A DNA stretch of 64,000 bases from an uncultured Celeribacter sp. (GCF_963676475.1 NZ_OY781106.1:1302001-1366000), one strand, 5' to 3'; positions 51,534 through 61,321 are shown, counted from the stretch's first letter. The notes: generated from the sequence alone by a model not told the origin. Numbers and translations are program-made.

Positions 51534-53201
51534 TCAGACTTTATACCGCAGCATGATCGCGGGCTGCCAAGGCCCCAGATGCAGCTTGCCGTCTTCCATC
51601 GGCGAGGCGGAATTCAATTCGCTGCCGACCTGATGCCAATTGCCCTTCGGCGCCTCAAGGCTCGTCGGTTGATCGGACAGGTTGAAGGCACAGAACAGCT
51701 CTTCTTCCTCATTTTTGCGGGTGAAAACCAGGCAAGGCCCATTCACATGCATGTCTTCCATCGTGCCGGTCATCAGCGCCTTATGCGCATGGCGGAAAGC
51801 AATCGCGCGGCGGTAATGGTGCAGGATCGCGCCCGGATCGTATTCAGACTGCGCGACCGCCAGCGGATAGTGATCCGCGCTCACCGGCAACCAGGTCTGG
51901 CCCGCGCTGGAGAAGCCGCCATGATGCTGGGAGCGTTCCCAGACCATCGGCGTGCGACAGCCGTCGCGGCCTTTGAAATCCGGCCAGAACAGAATGCCGT
52001 AGGGGTCTTGCAGATCTTCGAACTTCAGCTCCGCCTCCGGCAGGCCCAACTCCTCGCCCTGATAGATACAGGTCGAGCCACGCAGACACATCATCAGCGT
52101 CGTGAAGGCCCGCGCACCCATCGGATCGAGATGCCAGCGCGACATATGCCGCACCACGTCGTGATTTGAGTACGCCCAACAGGCCCACCCATCTGCGGCC
52201 ACCTCATCCACCTTGTCCATCACGCTCTTGATATACTCGGGCGTCGGCGTATCGCCGGACAGAAGATCGAAGGCGTAGCACATATGCATGAGATCATCGC
52301 CGGCGGTGTATTCGCCGAGGATTTCCAGATCGCGCTGGTCATCCCCCACCTCGCCGACGGCGGCGGCGTTGAAGGGCTCCATCACGGCGCGCAGTTTGCG
52401 CAGGAACTCAAGGTTCTCGGGCCGGGATTTGTCATAGATGTGGTTTTGCCAAGTATAGGGGTTCACGGCAGGCGCGGTCTTGGCCTGACGCTCTTCGGGC
52501 GCCAAGGGCGGGTTGTCGCGCAACTCGGCGTCGTGGGTGTAGAAGTTGATCGTGTCGAGACGGAAGCCGTCCACGCCACGGTGTAGCCAGAACTCGGCGA
52601 CATCCAACAGCGCCTTTTGCACCTCGGGTTCGTGAAAGTTCAGATCGGGCTGCGACGTCAGGAAGTTGTGCAGGTAGTACTGCAACCGCCCCGCATCCCA
52701 TTGCCAGGCCGAGCCGCCAAAGATCGACAGCCAGTTATTGGGCGGCGTGCCATCGGGTTTCGCGTCCGCCCAGACATACCAATTGGCCTTCGGGTTGGTC
52801 TTGTCCTCACGGCTCTCGATGAACCACGGGTGCTGGTCGGAGGTGTGGCTGAGAACCAGGTCGATCAGCACCTTGACGCCGTATTGATGCGCCGTGTCGA
52901 TCACCGCGTCGAAATCCGCGAGAGAGCCGAACATCGGGTCGACATCGCAATAATCCGAAACATCATAGCCGAAGTCCTTCATCGGCGAGGTGAAGAACGG
53001 CGAAATCCAGATCGCGTCGACGCCGAGCGAGGCGATATAGGGCAAACGCTGCACGATGCCCAAAAGATCGCCGATGCCGTCGCCGTTGCTGTCCTGATAG
53101 GAGCGCGGGTAGATCTGATAGATGACGGCGCCACGCCACCAATCTTTTTCACGGGTGAAATGCTCAGGGGAGGAAGAAGTTGCGGTCATAGGATCACTCA
53201 T
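51534..53201 (-). CDS. aglA: alpha-glucosidase (GH13) of the agl operon
   Basis: 555 residues. Glycoside hydrolase family 13 TIM barrel with the calcium/loop motif QDSNGDGIGDL, DLVLSHTSDQHPW, nucleophile Asp216 in DGFRLDTINF, acid/base Glu284 in VGEVGDD, and Asp348 in SNHDVV. This set is typical of the oligo-1,6-glucosidase/AglA branch that splits alpha-glucosides such as sucrose, maltose or trehalose after uptake; no signal peptide, so cytosolic. ATG at 53201 lies 17 bp after aglG; a weak ribosome site suggests coupling. Confidence 0.93.
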   Translation of the reverse strand: MSDPMTATSSSPEHFTREKDWWRGAVIYQIYPRSYQDSNGDGIGDLLGIVQRLPYIASLGVDAIWISPFFTSPMKDFGYDVSDYCDVDPMFGSLADFDAVIDTAHQYGVKVLIDLVLSHTSDQHPWFIESREDKTNPKANWYVWADAKPDGTPPNNWLSIFGGSAWQWDAGRLQYYLHNFLTSQPDLNFHEPEVQKALLDVAEFWLHRGVDGFRLDTINFYTHDAELRDNPPLAPEERQAKTAPAVNPYTWQNHIYDKSRPENLEFLRKLRAVMEPFNAAAVGEVGDDQRDLEILGEYTAGDDLMHMCYAFDLLSGDTPTPEYIKSVMDKVDEVAADGWACWAYSNHDVVRHMSRWHLDPMGARAFTTLMMCLRGSTCIYQGEELGLPEAELKFEDLQDPYGILFWPDFKGRDGCRTPMVWERSQHHGGFSSAGQTWLPVSADHYPLAVAQSEYDPGAILHHYRRAIAFRHAHKALMTGTMEDMHVNGPCLVFTRKNEEEELFCAFNLSDQPTSLEAPKGNWHQVGSELNSASPMEDGKLHLGPWQPAIMLRYKV

Positions 53202-53218
53202 TTCGTTATGTCGTCTGG

Positions 53219-54481
53219 TTACTTTACCGAGCCGGCCAGAAGGCCGCGCACCAGATATTTCTGCATGAAGAAGAACACCGTCAGCGGCACGGCGATGGAC
53301 ACGAAGGCGGCGGTGGCAAGGATTTCCCAATTGCCGCCACGGGTGCCCAGAAGTTCGACGATCTGCCGCGTCATCACGGTGGTTTCTCCGGAGCTGTCGA
53401 TCAGGAAAACGAGTGCGACCAACAAATCGTTCCAGGTCCAGAGGAATTGGAAGATCGCGAAGGACGCAAGTGCGGGGAAGGACAGTGGCAGGATGATTTT
53501 GGTGAAAATCTGGAAATCCGTCGCGCCGTCCACACGGGCGTTCTCGATGATGTCTTTCGGCAGGCCGACCATGTAGTTGCGCAAGAGATAGATCGCGAGC
53601 GGCAGGCCGAACCCGGTATGCGCCGCCCAAACGCCCAGATAGCCCTTGGAATTGATCGTGTCGCCGGGTTCAAAACCGAACATTCGGCCCAAAGCACCCA
53701 CTTCGGCAAAACGGCGCGCGTTGTCCTCCATCGGCGTGCCGACAAGGGCGATGAACCATTCGACGACGGCGCCATGGAAGCTCAACAGCGGGATGAGCGC
53801 CAGTTGCAGCGGCACGACCAAAAGTCCGACGATGACAGCGATCAGGAACGCCCGCCCCCGGAAATCCATCCAGGCCAAAGCATAGGCCGCGAAGGCCGCT
53901 ATCAAGATCGGGATGACAGTGGCGGGGATTGTGACGGTCAGCGTGTTGATGAAGGCTTTGCCCATCTTGTCGGTGGCCTGCCCGTCGACCAGAACCGTGC
54001 GGTAATTGTCGAGCGTGAAGGACGGCGGCGTGGTCGCGGTCAGGAACACGCGCTCGCCGCGGCGGCCCGAAAATTCCGTCTCATTCACAAGGCGGTAGTC
54101 GCCATTGACAGCAACACTCAACTGCCCGTCCTCGCCCAGATCGGCGGTCTCACCCGGCGCATAGGCGGCAATGTCGCGGGACGAAATGCCCCAGGCGGAA
54201 ATTTCACCCGCCGCATCGCCCTCTTCTTCGAAAAGATTGCCTTCGATCACGTAATTGCCGTCGATCTGCTGCTGCGTCTCAGGGCTTGCGGTGCGGATCA
54301 TCGTGTTCTGCTCCTGCGGGAGCATCGCTTTCCACCAGCCGGAGCTGGAGATTTGATCCGCCGTGCGAAACGACGAGACGAATAGCCCCACGGTCGGGAA
54401 GAGCCACAGCACGACCAAAAGCACGACCGAAATATGCGTGGCCCAGATCAGGGCGGGTTTCTTACCGGCGATATTATCCAT
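53219..54481 (-). CDS. aglG: alpha-glucoside ABC transporter permease
   Basis: 420 residues, longer than MalG because of a soluble insertion (about 45-150) between the first and second membrane helices. MalG-like permease with the EAA loop ENARVDGATDFQIFTKIILPLSFPAL (about 320-345). AglG of rhizobia is similarly enlarged. Twelve bases after aglF. Confidence 0.9.
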   Translation of the reverse strand: MDNIAGKKPALIWATHISVVLLVVLWLFPTVGLFVSSFRTADQISSSGWWKAMLPQEQNTMIRTASPETQQQIDGNYVIEGNLFEEEGDAAGEISAWGISSRDIAAYAPGETADLGEDGQLSVAVNGDYRLVNETEFSGRRGERVFLTATTPPSFTLDNYRTVLVDGQATDKMGKAFINTLTVTIPATVIPILIAAFAAYALAWMDFRGRAFLIAVIVGLLVVPLQLALIPLLSFHGAVVEWFIALVGTPMEDNARRFAEVGALGRMFGFEPGDTINSKGYLGVWAAHTGFGLPLAIYLLRNYMVGLPKDIIENARVDGATDFQIFTKIILPLSFPALASFAIFQFLWTWNDLLVALVFLIDSSGETTVMTRQIVELLGTRGGNWEILATAAFVSIAVPLTVFFFMQKYLVRGLLAGSVK

Positions 54482-54493
54482 GATCCCCTCCCC

Positions 54494-55495
54494 TCACTTC
54501 ATCTCTTTGCGGGCGTTGTAGACGTTCCACACCAGAATGGGCGTCACCAAAAGCATGATCACCATGGCCGCCGCAGAGCCGACACCCCAATCACGCGCGC
54601 GGAACAATTGGTCGTACATATAGTTGGCGAGCACCTGCGTCTCCCATTGTCCGTTGGTCATGGCGAACACGATGTCGAAGACCTTGAGCACCACGATGGT
54701 GATCGTGGTCCAGACGACAACGATGGTGCCCATGATTTGCGGCACTTTAATGCGAAAGAAAATCTGGAACGGATTGGCACCATCGACAATCGCGGCCTCG
54801 ATGGTCTCTTCCGGCACGCCCCTGAGAGCCGCCGAGAGGATCACCATGGCGAACCCGGTCTGAATCCAGATCAAGACCACCATAAGGAAAAAGTTATTCC
54901 AGAACGGTATCGTCAGCCAGTTCATCGGCTGATCGCCGCCCAAGGCCAGATAGATCGCATTCAAGATGCCGATCTGTTCCGTCCCCAAGGGCCGCGCGTC
55001 ATAAACCAGTTTCCAGATCACCGCCGCGCCGACAAAAGAGATCGCCATCGGCATGAAAATCAAGGACTTGGCGATAGAGCCCCAGCGGATGCGGTCGGTG
55101 AGCTGCGCCACCAAAAGCCCGAAGGCGGTGGACATCGCAGGCACAACCAAAAGCCAGAAGGCGTTGTTGCGCATCGCTTCCCAGAATTTCGGATCGCCGG
55201 ACATTTTGCGGTAATTTTCAAGCCCCACATAGGCCCCGCCGAGGTCCCGGTCGGTGAGAGACAGCCGCAGCGTCTCGACCACCGGATAGGCCAGATAGAG
55301 CCCAAGAGCTGCAAGCCCCGGCAAGAGGAACAGCCAAGGGCGCACCAGATTGGCACGGTTGATATTGCGCCCGGCATTGGCCCCGCGCGCGGGGAAGATC
55401 ACCTTGTCCAGGATGATGTTGGAAAAATAGAAATAACCGATACAGGCCCCCACGCCGATGGCGATGGTCAAAAGCCCCTGAAGTGCCGGATGCAT
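54494..55495 (-). CDS. aglF: alpha-glucoside ABC transporter permease
   Basis: 333 residues, MalF-like permease with six to seven membrane helices and the loop EAAIVDGANPFQIFFRIKVPQIMGT (about 230-255). Starts MHPALQGLLTIAIGVG. It follows aglE after a gap of about 150 bp that holds a hairpin. Confidence 0.9.
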   Translation of the reverse strand: MHPALQGLLTIAIGVGACIGYFYFSNIILDKVIFPARGANAGRNINRANLVRPWLFLLPGLAALGLYLAYPVVETLRLSLTDRDLGGAYVGLENYRKMSGDPKFWEAMRNNAFWLLVVPAMSTAFGLLVAQLTDRIRWGSIAKSLIFMPMAISFVGAAVIWKLVYDARPLGTEQIGILNAIYLALGGDQPMNWLTIPFWNNFFLMVVLIWIQTGFAMVILSAALRGVPEETIEAAIVDGANPFQIFFRIKVPQIMGTIVVVWTTITIVVLKVFDIVFAMTNGQWETQVLANYMYDQLFRARDWGVGSAAAMVIMLLVTPILVWNVYNARKEMK

Positions 55496-55598
55496 GTCTT
55501 CTCCCCTTCTCTCACGCCCGTGCTACAGTACCGTTCCACAGACCTGTCACGGAGCCGTTGGCGCGCCCTTTGCCCCTTTGCGAGGTCTGAGCGAGTTG

Positions 55599-55629
55599 CT
55601 CCGAGCCCGTCGGATCGTCGGGCCCGGAG
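55599..55629 (-). other. hairpin between aglE and aglF
   Basis: Minus strand CTCCGGGCCCGACG...CGACGGGCTCGGAG, 14-bp arms with two mismatches, not followed by a T run. Position after a binding-protein gene fits an mRNA-stabilising or partial-attenuation hairpin that gives more AglE than permease, as in the malE-malF gap of E. coli. Confidence 0.55.
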
Positions 55630-55648
55630 TGTTATTTATACCAAGAAC

Positions 55649-56917
55649 TTACTTGAGAGCATCCCAGGAGTCCTGGATCGACTTGGCGACATCCTCGGCG
55701 GGTTCGCCACCGGCATAATCGACCATGCCGGTCCAGAAGGACCCGGCGCCCACGCCACCCGGCATCAGATCGGAGGCATCAAAGCGGAAGGTGGTCGCAC
55801 CCAGAAGAATGTCGTTCATCTTCTTCAGCGTCGGGTCGGAGAAGACAGAGGTGTCCACCGCCTTATAGGGCGTCAGGAAGCCTTTCTGTTTCATCCAAGC
55901 CTCATGCGCATCGGTGGTTTTCAGGAATTCCATGAACTGTTGCGCTTCGGGGCTGTCGTTGGTGATCGCCCAAAGCGTGCCCGCGCCCAGCACCGGCTGG
56001 CCGAGGTCTTTGCTCTCATAGGCCGGGAAGTAGAAGAAATCCGCATCCTCGCCCAGCATCGTACCCTCGGGGAAGAAGGCCGGAATAAAGGACGCCATGT
56101 GATGCATGTAGCATTGCGGCGGCGAGGCAAAGAGACCTTTCGGGCTGTCCCGGAAATCGGTCGACGCTACGGAGCCGGACCCGCCGGAAACGAAATCGTC
56201 ATTGCGGGCGAACCAGCCGAATTCCTCGATGGCTTCGATCACGCGCGGATCGTCGAATTTCACCTCATTGGTGACCCAGCCGTCATAAACCTCGGGCGGT
56301 TGAACGCGCAGCATCATGTCCTCGACCCAGTCGGTGGCGGGCCAGCCGGTCGCAGCGCCCGACCCCAGGCCGATGCACCACGGCGTTTCGCCATCGGCGA
56401 CGATCTGTTCGGTCAGCGCTTTGAGCTCTTCCATGGTTTCGGGGATCTCATAACCCGCGTCCTCGAAATTCTCCGGCACGTACCAAACCAGCGATTTCAC
56501 GTCGATCTTATAGGGGAAGGCGTAGAGGTGATCGGCACCGTCCTCGCCCGTGTATGTCCCCAAAGCGGTCCAGCTTTCGCCCGCCGCGTAATTCTCTTTC
56601 AGCCATTCATCCGTACCCTCGCTCAGGGGCGTCAGGAACCCGCGGCGTGCCATATCGGCGGCCAGACCCGGCTGCGGGAAGACGGCGACATTGGGCGCAG
56701 AACCCGCTTCGGCATCAATCACGATCTGCTGTTCAAAGCTGTCGGACCCGACATAGGCGACGTCAAGGCCGCTCTGCTCTTCGAAAACAGCCAAAACCTG
56801 TTCGACCATTTCCTGGTCGGCACCGATCCACGGTCCGGCAATCGTCAAATCCTGCGCCTGCGCACCACCCGCAACCAAAGCGAGCGTGGCGGCACCGGAG
56901 TAAAGTGTCTTTTTCAT
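55649..56917 (-). CDS. aglE: alpha-glucoside ABC transporter substrate-binding protein
   Basis: 422 residues. Signal peptide MKKTLYSGAATLALVAGGAQA then the extracellular solute-binding family 1 fold (LTIAGPWIGADQEMVEQVLAVFEEQSG). The protein is rich in Trp and acidic residues, typical of sugar-binding proteins (ETPWCIGLGSGAATGWPATDW). First gene of the operon. ATG at 56917 follows GGGAGG at six bases; a longer frame from 57004 overlaps the operator region. Confidence 0.92.
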   Translation of the reverse strand: MKKTLYSGAATLALVAGGAQAQDLTIAGPWIGADQEMVEQVLAVFEEQSGLDVAYVGSDSFEQQIVIDAEAGSAPNVAVFPQPGLAADMARRGFLTPLSEGTDEWLKENYAAGESWTALGTYTGEDGADHLYAFPYKIDVKSLVWYVPENFEDAGYEIPETMEELKALTEQIVADGETPWCIGLGSGAATGWPATDWVEDMMLRVQPPEVYDGWVTNEVKFDDPRVIEAIEEFGWFARNDDFVSGGSGSVASTDFRDSPKGLFASPPQCYMHHMASFIPAFFPEGTMLGEDADFFYFPAYESKDLGQPVLGAGTLWAITNDSPEAQQFMEFLKTTDAHEAWMKQKGFLTPYKAVDTSVFSDPTLKKMNDILLGATTFRFDASDLMPGGVGAGSFWTGMVDYAGGEPAEDVAKSIQDSWDALK

Positions 56918-57307
56918 GTAAACCTCCCAGTTTTCATACCCGGACATGGGCAATTCGATCTTAGCGCTATCCACCTGAAAATCAATTGCTTCCCAAGAAG
57001 TCAAAGCGCTTTGACATATGCGTCAACCTTGCCGAAGCGCGCCTCAAAGTCAATGACCCGGATCAAGGATCAAACAGCTTGCACAGCAGAAACCATTGCT
57101 CTCGGGCCTTAATGCCCCAACGTCAGGACAGAAGTCCGGCTCGACACCCGCACGCCCTGCCTGCGCCACACAAGCGCCACCCGACAACGGCAATCACGTC
57201 TTTCATTCCTGCACCACAGAGAAGCACCGAAGGGGCTTTACCCCGCCCCTAAGCCCCGGCTAGCATGGAAAAACTGCATAAGCTGTGCAGAAATATAAAG
57301 GCGCAAG
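56918..57307. other. 390-bp divergent promoter region of the agl regulon
   Basis: Between aglE (minus) and the LacI-family regulator (plus). It holds the operator at 57000-57015 and a weaker AGCGCT site at 56963. No other structure or reading frame stands out; both promoters must lie here. Confidence 0.6.
57000..57015. promoter_or_regulatory. AglR-type operator upstream of aglE
   Basis: GTCAAAGCGCTTTGAC, a 16-bp perfect palindrome 83 bp before the aglE start. The centre CAAAGCGCTTTG is the LacI-family type (central CG) and recurs before the GH1 gene. Confidence 0.8.
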
Positions 57308-58339
57308 ATGAACCTCAAAGAGCTTTCCACCCTGCTGGGCCTGTCCCAGACCACCGTGTCGCGGGCGTTGAACGGCTATCCCGAAGTGTCCGAAGTGACG
57401 CGAGACAAGGTGATGAAAGCCGCAAAACAGCACAATTATACGCCCAACACCCGCGCCCGTGGCTTGGCCACAGGGCGCAATCATGCGGTGGGCCATGTGA
57501 TCCCGCTGTCGACCGAACATGAGGTGGTGAACCCCGTGTTTACAGACTTTATCGCGGGCGCGTCCGAGATCTATTCGCGCGAAAACTACGACATGATGCT
57601 CACCATCGTGCCCGACAAAACGGAGGCCGAGGCCTATCGCAAAATCGCCGCGAAAGGGTCCGTCGATGGCGTTATCGTGCATGGCCCCAAGGCCGACGAT
57701 CCCCGCATCGCGCTCTTGCGCGAGATCGGCATGCCCTTTGTGGTGCATGGCCGGTCGGGCATTGCCGAGGAAAGCGAATATTCCTGGGTCGATATGAACA
57801 ACACCCGTGCTTTCGAGCGCGCCACCCAGTTCCTGATTGACCTCGGGCATCGCCGCATCGGGCTTTTGAACGGCCTGGAGACCATGGATTTCGCCATGAA
57901 ACGCCGCGAAGGCTATCGGGCGGCGCATATCTCGGCGGGTTTGCCGGAAAGAGAAGAGCTTTGCTACTCTGCTGAAATGACAGAGGAATACGGGTTTTCC
58001 GCCACCATGGAGCTGCTGGCGTTGCGCAAACCTCCGACGGCGATCCTGGCGTCTTCGATCATCGTGGGCTTTGGCGTGCGCCGCGCGCTCGACACCTCGG
58101 GCCTCAAGATCGGCAAGGATGTCTCACTGATCGTGCATGACGACGATCTGTCCTATCTGCGCAACGGTGCGACCGAGCCGATTTACACCGCCACGCGGTC
58201 CTCTGTGCGCATGGCCGGACGGATTTGCGCCGAGATTTTGATGGAACAAATTTCTGATCCGAAACGCCCGATGCGCCACGTGCTTCTGGATGCGGAATTG
58301 ATCATCGGCCATACCACCGGACCAGCCCCCAAGCGCTAA
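57308..58339 (+). CDS. aglR: LacI-family regulator of the agl genes
   Basis: 343 residues. N-terminal LacI helix-turn-helix MNLKELSTLLGLSQTTVSRALNG with the hinge helix (ARGLATGRN, about 50-58), then a periplasmic-binding-protein-like sensor domain. Located divergently beside the aglE operator, as AglR of rhizobia; binding of an alpha-glucoside would release it. The operator cores CAAAGCGCTTTG before aglE and before the GH1 gene make both arms its likely targets. Confidence 0.88.
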   Translation: MNLKELSTLLGLSQTTVSRALNGYPEVSEVTRDKVMKAAKQHNYTPNTRARGLATGRNHAVGHVIPLSTEHEVVNPVFTDFIAGASEIYSRENYDMMLTIVPDKTEAEAYRKIAAKGSVDGVIVHGPKADDPRIALLREIGMPFVVHGRSGIAEESEYSWVDMNNTRAFERATQFLIDLGHRRIGLLNGLETMDFAMKRREGYRAAHISAGLPEREELCYSAEMTEEYGFSATMELLALRKPPTAILASSIIVGFGVRRALDTSGLKIGKDVSLIVHDDDLSYLRNGATEPIYTATRSSVRMAGRICAEILMEQISDPKRPMRHVLLDAELIIGHTTGPAPKR

Positions 58340-58396
58340 GCCACTCTCCTTTGTCTCAGCGACATTTCCCCAAGAAATTTTTATGACGCCGCAACT

Positions 58397-58410
58397 CCAA
58401 AGCGCTTTGG
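58397..58410. promoter_or_regulatory. AglR-type operator upstream of the GH1 gene
   Basis: CCAAAGCGCTTTGG, a 14-bp palindrome with the same 12-base centre CAAAGCGCTTTG as the site at 57000. It stands 57 bp after the regulator stop and 127 bp before the GH1 gene. Confidence 0.75.
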
Positions 58411-58536
58411 GGTTGCTTCGACCAAGACTTCAAGACTATCTAAGTGACAAACGCGGGCCTTCTCCGGCACGCGCCGCGCCCAAAAGTTAGCGCCACCTGA
58501 GTCCAAAACCACCACGTGAGAGCCTAAGGAGGTCCC

Positions 58537-59877
58537 ATGACATCCCGCCCCACCCTGACCCGCAAAGACTTTCCGAACGGCTTTCTCTTTGGCGCCGCCA
58601 CAGCCGCCTATCAGGTCGAGGGCCATAAATTCGGTGGCGCAGGCCCGACGCATTGGGACACTTTCGCCGCCACGCCGGGCAATGTGCTGCGCGCGGAAGA
58701 CGGCGCTTTGGCCTGCGATCAGTACCACCGCTACGGCGAGGATATGGACCTGTTGAAGCAAGGCGGTTTCGACGCTTACCGCTTTTCCACCAGTTGGGCG
58801 CGGGTGATCCCCGAAGGCCGCGGCGCCGTGAACCGCGAAGGCCTCGATTATTACGACCGACTTACCGACGCCATTCTGGAACGCGGACTGGAGCCACATC
58901 TGACGCTGTACCATTGGGAAATGCCTGCGGCTCTGGCCGATCTGGGCGGCTGGACCAACCCCGACGTGCATCTCTGGTTCGGCGATTTTGTCGAGGTGAT
59001 TGACGATAAGATCGGCGACCGTATGGCCACGGTGGCGACGATCAACGAACCCTGGTGCGTCTCTTATCTCTCGCATTTCCTGGGGCATCACGCGCCGGGT
59101 CGCCGCGACATCCGCGCCGCTGCCCGTGCCATGCATCATGTCCTGAAGGCGCATGGCGAAGCGATGACCCGCCTGCGCGACCGGGGCCGCAAGAACCTTG
59201 GCATCGTGATCAATTTCGAACACACCCAGCCCGCCAGCGACGATCCGAAAGACATCCAAGCCGCCGCCACGCAGGACGCCACAAACAATCGCTGGTTCAT
59301 CGAGGCCATCGCGAAAGGGGAATATCCGCAAGAGGCGCTCGAAGGTCTGGAGCCGCATCTGCCCAAAGGCTGGCAAGACGATATGGCCGCGATTTCCCAG
59401 CCCATCGACTGGCTCGGCGTGAACTATTATTTCCGCCAACTCGTGGCCCATGACACCGCCTCACCCTGGCCCTATACCAAACCCGCTCAGGGTCACTTGG
59501 CCACCACGCAAATGGGCTGGGAGATTTACCCCGAGGGCCTGCGCGCGCTTTTGGTCAACCTCAAGGACCGCTATGTCGGCGATCTGCCGATCCTGGTGAC
59601 GGAAAACGGCATGGCTTGGGAGGATCACGTGAGAAACGGCGTGGTGCACGACCCGGAACGCTGCGCCTATATCACCGATCACATGGCCGCGATGCATCGG
59701 GCGATTGCCGAGGGCGTGAACCTCAAGGGCTTTTTCTACTGGTCCCTTTTGGACAACTATGAATGGGCTTTTGGCTATGAGCGCCGCTTCGGCATGGTGC
59801 ATGTGGATTTTGAAACATTGCAGCGCACCCCCAAAGCCTCGTATCACATGTTGAAAGACATGATCGCACGGAGCTGA
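58537..59877 (+). CDS. GH1 family beta-glucosidase
   Basis: 446 residues, full-length GH1. Acid/base Glu171 in the motif TINEPW, nucleophile Glu356 in VTENGMAW, N-terminal FPNGFLFGAATAAYQVEG, all typical of beta-glucosidases. Hydrolyses beta-glucosides such as cellobiose. Cytosolic. An operator of the AglR type lies upstream, and glk begins two bases after its stop, so the two form one operon under the alpha-glucoside regulator. Confidence 0.95.
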   Translation: MTSRPTLTRKDFPNGFLFGAATAAYQVEGHKFGGAGPTHWDTFAATPGNVLRAEDGALACDQYHRYGEDMDLLKQGGFDAYRFSTSWARVIPEGRGAVNREGLDYYDRLTDAILERGLEPHLTLYHWEMPAALADLGGWTNPDVHLWFGDFVEVIDDKIGDRMATVATINEPWCVSYLSHFLGHHAPGRRDIRAAARAMHHVLKAHGEAMTRLRDRGRKNLGIVINFEHTQPASDDPKDIQAAATQDATNNRWFIEAIAKGEYPQEALEGLEPHLPKGWQDDMAAISQPIDWLGVNYYFRQLVAHDTASPWPYTKPAQGHLATTQMGWEIYPEGLRALLVNLKDRYVGDLPILVTENGMAWEDHVRNGVVHDPERCAYITDHMAAMHRAIAEGVNLKGFFYWSLLDNYEWAFGYERRFGMVHVDFETLQRTPKASYHMLKDMIARS

Positions 59878-59879
59878 AA

Positions 59880-60854
59880 ATGCCCAAACATCCCGCCGAC
59901 ACCCTCACCCTTCTGGCCGACATCGGCGGGACCAACACCCGCGTGGCTCTGGCCGATGGGGTGACGCTTTTGCCCGAGACGATCCGGCGCTATTCCAACC
60001 GCAAATTCCCGGGTCTCGAAACCGTGCTCCGGCAATATATCGCGGAAGAAGGCGATGTGGATTGCAAAGGCGCCTGTGTTGCCGTGGCGGGTCCGGTGCG
60101 CGACGACGTCGGCACGATGACCAATCTCGACTGGACCATCGACAAGGACACGCTGCGCCGCGCCTGTCAGGCCGAACATGTAGCGATCCTCAACGATCTT
60201 CAGGCCCAGGGCCATGCTTTGGGCCTTGTCAGTTCCGACAATATCCGCCCGATCATCACCGGTCCGGAAGCCTCGCCTCAGGCCGTGCGTCTCGTGGTCG
60301 GCATCGGCACCGGGTTCAACGCAGCACCTGTGTTCGAGACCGGCGCGGGCCGTCTCGTGGCGCCCTCCGAATGCGGCCACGCCAACCTGCCGATCCGCAA
60401 TGAGCACGAGTTAGCGCTTTGTCAGTTCGTCGAGACCGCACATGGCTTTCCGGCGGTCGAAGATGTGCTCTCCGGCCGTGGCCTTGAGCGCGTTTACCTG
60501 TTCTTGGGCACCGAAGCGGGCGACGCGTTTGAGAAATCCGCCGCCGAGATCATGGCCTCGGTCGAAGCGGAGGACGATCCGCGCGCGACGGCGGCAGCCC
60601 AGCTCTTCGTCAAGATCCTCGGCACCGTCGTGGGCAACCTGTCGCTGGTGCAACTGCCCTTCGGCGGCGTCTATCTGGTGGGCGGCGTGGCGCGCCATAT
60701 CGCGCCCTATCTCGACCGTTTCGGCTTTGACGAGGCCTTCCGAGACAAAGGCCGATTTGCCGGTTTCATGAAGAATTTTTCGGTTTCCGTGATCGAAGAC
60801 GACTATGCGGCGCTGACCGGTTGCGCCTCTCACATGCACCATATGTACCCGTAA
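59880..60854 (+). CDS. glk: glucokinase
   Basis: 324 residues, bacterial Glk of the hexokinase/actin fold. LLADIGGTNTRVALAD (about 10-25, phosphate 1), the GIGTGFNAAPVFETGAG loop and the Glu-rich sugar-binding region (ECGHANLP). Phosphorylates the glucose released by AglA and the GH1 enzyme. Starts two bases after the GH1 stop. Confidence 0.95.
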   Translation: MPKHPADTLTLLADIGGTNTRVALADGVTLLPETIRRYSNRKFPGLETVLRQYIAEEGDVDCKGACVAVAGPVRDDVGTMTNLDWTIDKDTLRRACQAEHVAILNDLQAQGHALGLVSSDNIRPIITGPEASPQAVRLVVGIGTGFNAAPVFETGAGRLVAPSECGHANLPIRNEHELALCQFVETAHGFPAVEDVLSGRGLERVYLFLGTEAGDAFEKSAAEIMASVEAEDDPRATAAAQLFVKILGTVVGNLSLVQLPFGGVYLVGGVARHIAPYLDRFGFDEAFRDKGRFAGFMKNFSVSVIEDDYAALTGCASHMHHMYP

Positions 60855-60877
60855 GACATTCTAAAAGCGAAACAAAT

Positions 60878-60913
60878 GCGCCTCCGCCACCCCGGCGGGG
60901 GCGTTTTCTTTTG
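60878..60913 (+). terminator. terminator after glk
   Basis: GCGCCTCCGCC pairs with GGCGGGGGCGT around ACCCC, then TTTTCTTTT; 23 bases after the glk stop. Confidence 0.8.
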
Positions 60914-61039
60914 CCTCGAATAAAATTTGATCGACGTAACCTCGTTTTAACTCCCTGCCCCTTACACAGAGTTCGAGAGACCGCAGATGTAAGGAAATAT
61001 TGAGATGCCTCACCCCTGCCGAAATTTCGGAGTACGGAC

Positions 61040-61321
61040 ATGACAACACATGTGCAACTCCACGACCGGCTCGATTATCAGTCCGTGATGCCCCTCATGG
61101 AAGAACTGAAGACGATCACCGATGACGAGCTGGTGATTGATGCAGGAAACGTGCGCCACCTCGGCACGCTCCCGCTGCAAGTGATCCTTGCGACCGTCAA
61201 ACAACGGACCGCACAGGGCAAACAAACCCGCCTGACGAATGCCTCCGACGGCTGCGTCGATATTCTGAGCCTCTTTGGCTTTTCTCCTGAAACCCTGACC
61301 CAAACGGAGGCTTGGACATGA
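61040..61321 (+). CDS. STAS-domain protein of the chemotaxis operon
   Basis: 93 residues, one STAS (anti-sigma-factor antagonist-like) domain with TDDELVIDAGNVRHLGTLPLQVILATVKQ, that is the beta strand followed by the phosphorylatable-site region (here HLGT, no obvious SpoIIAA-type Ser). Overlaps cheY by four bases (ATGA), so it is translated with the chemotaxis genes; STAS proteins in such operons are common in alphaproteobacteria. Role not known. Confidence 0.83.
   Translation: MTTHVQLHDRLDYQSVMPLMEELKTITDDELVIDAGNVRHLGTLPLQVILATVKQRTAQGKQTRLTNASDGCVDILSLFGFSPETLTQTEAWT

Noticed and set aside
54434..57112. An 892-codon open frame antisense to aglE-aglF
   Set aside because: Same kind of antisense artefact; the minus-strand genes have clear domains and ribosome sites.
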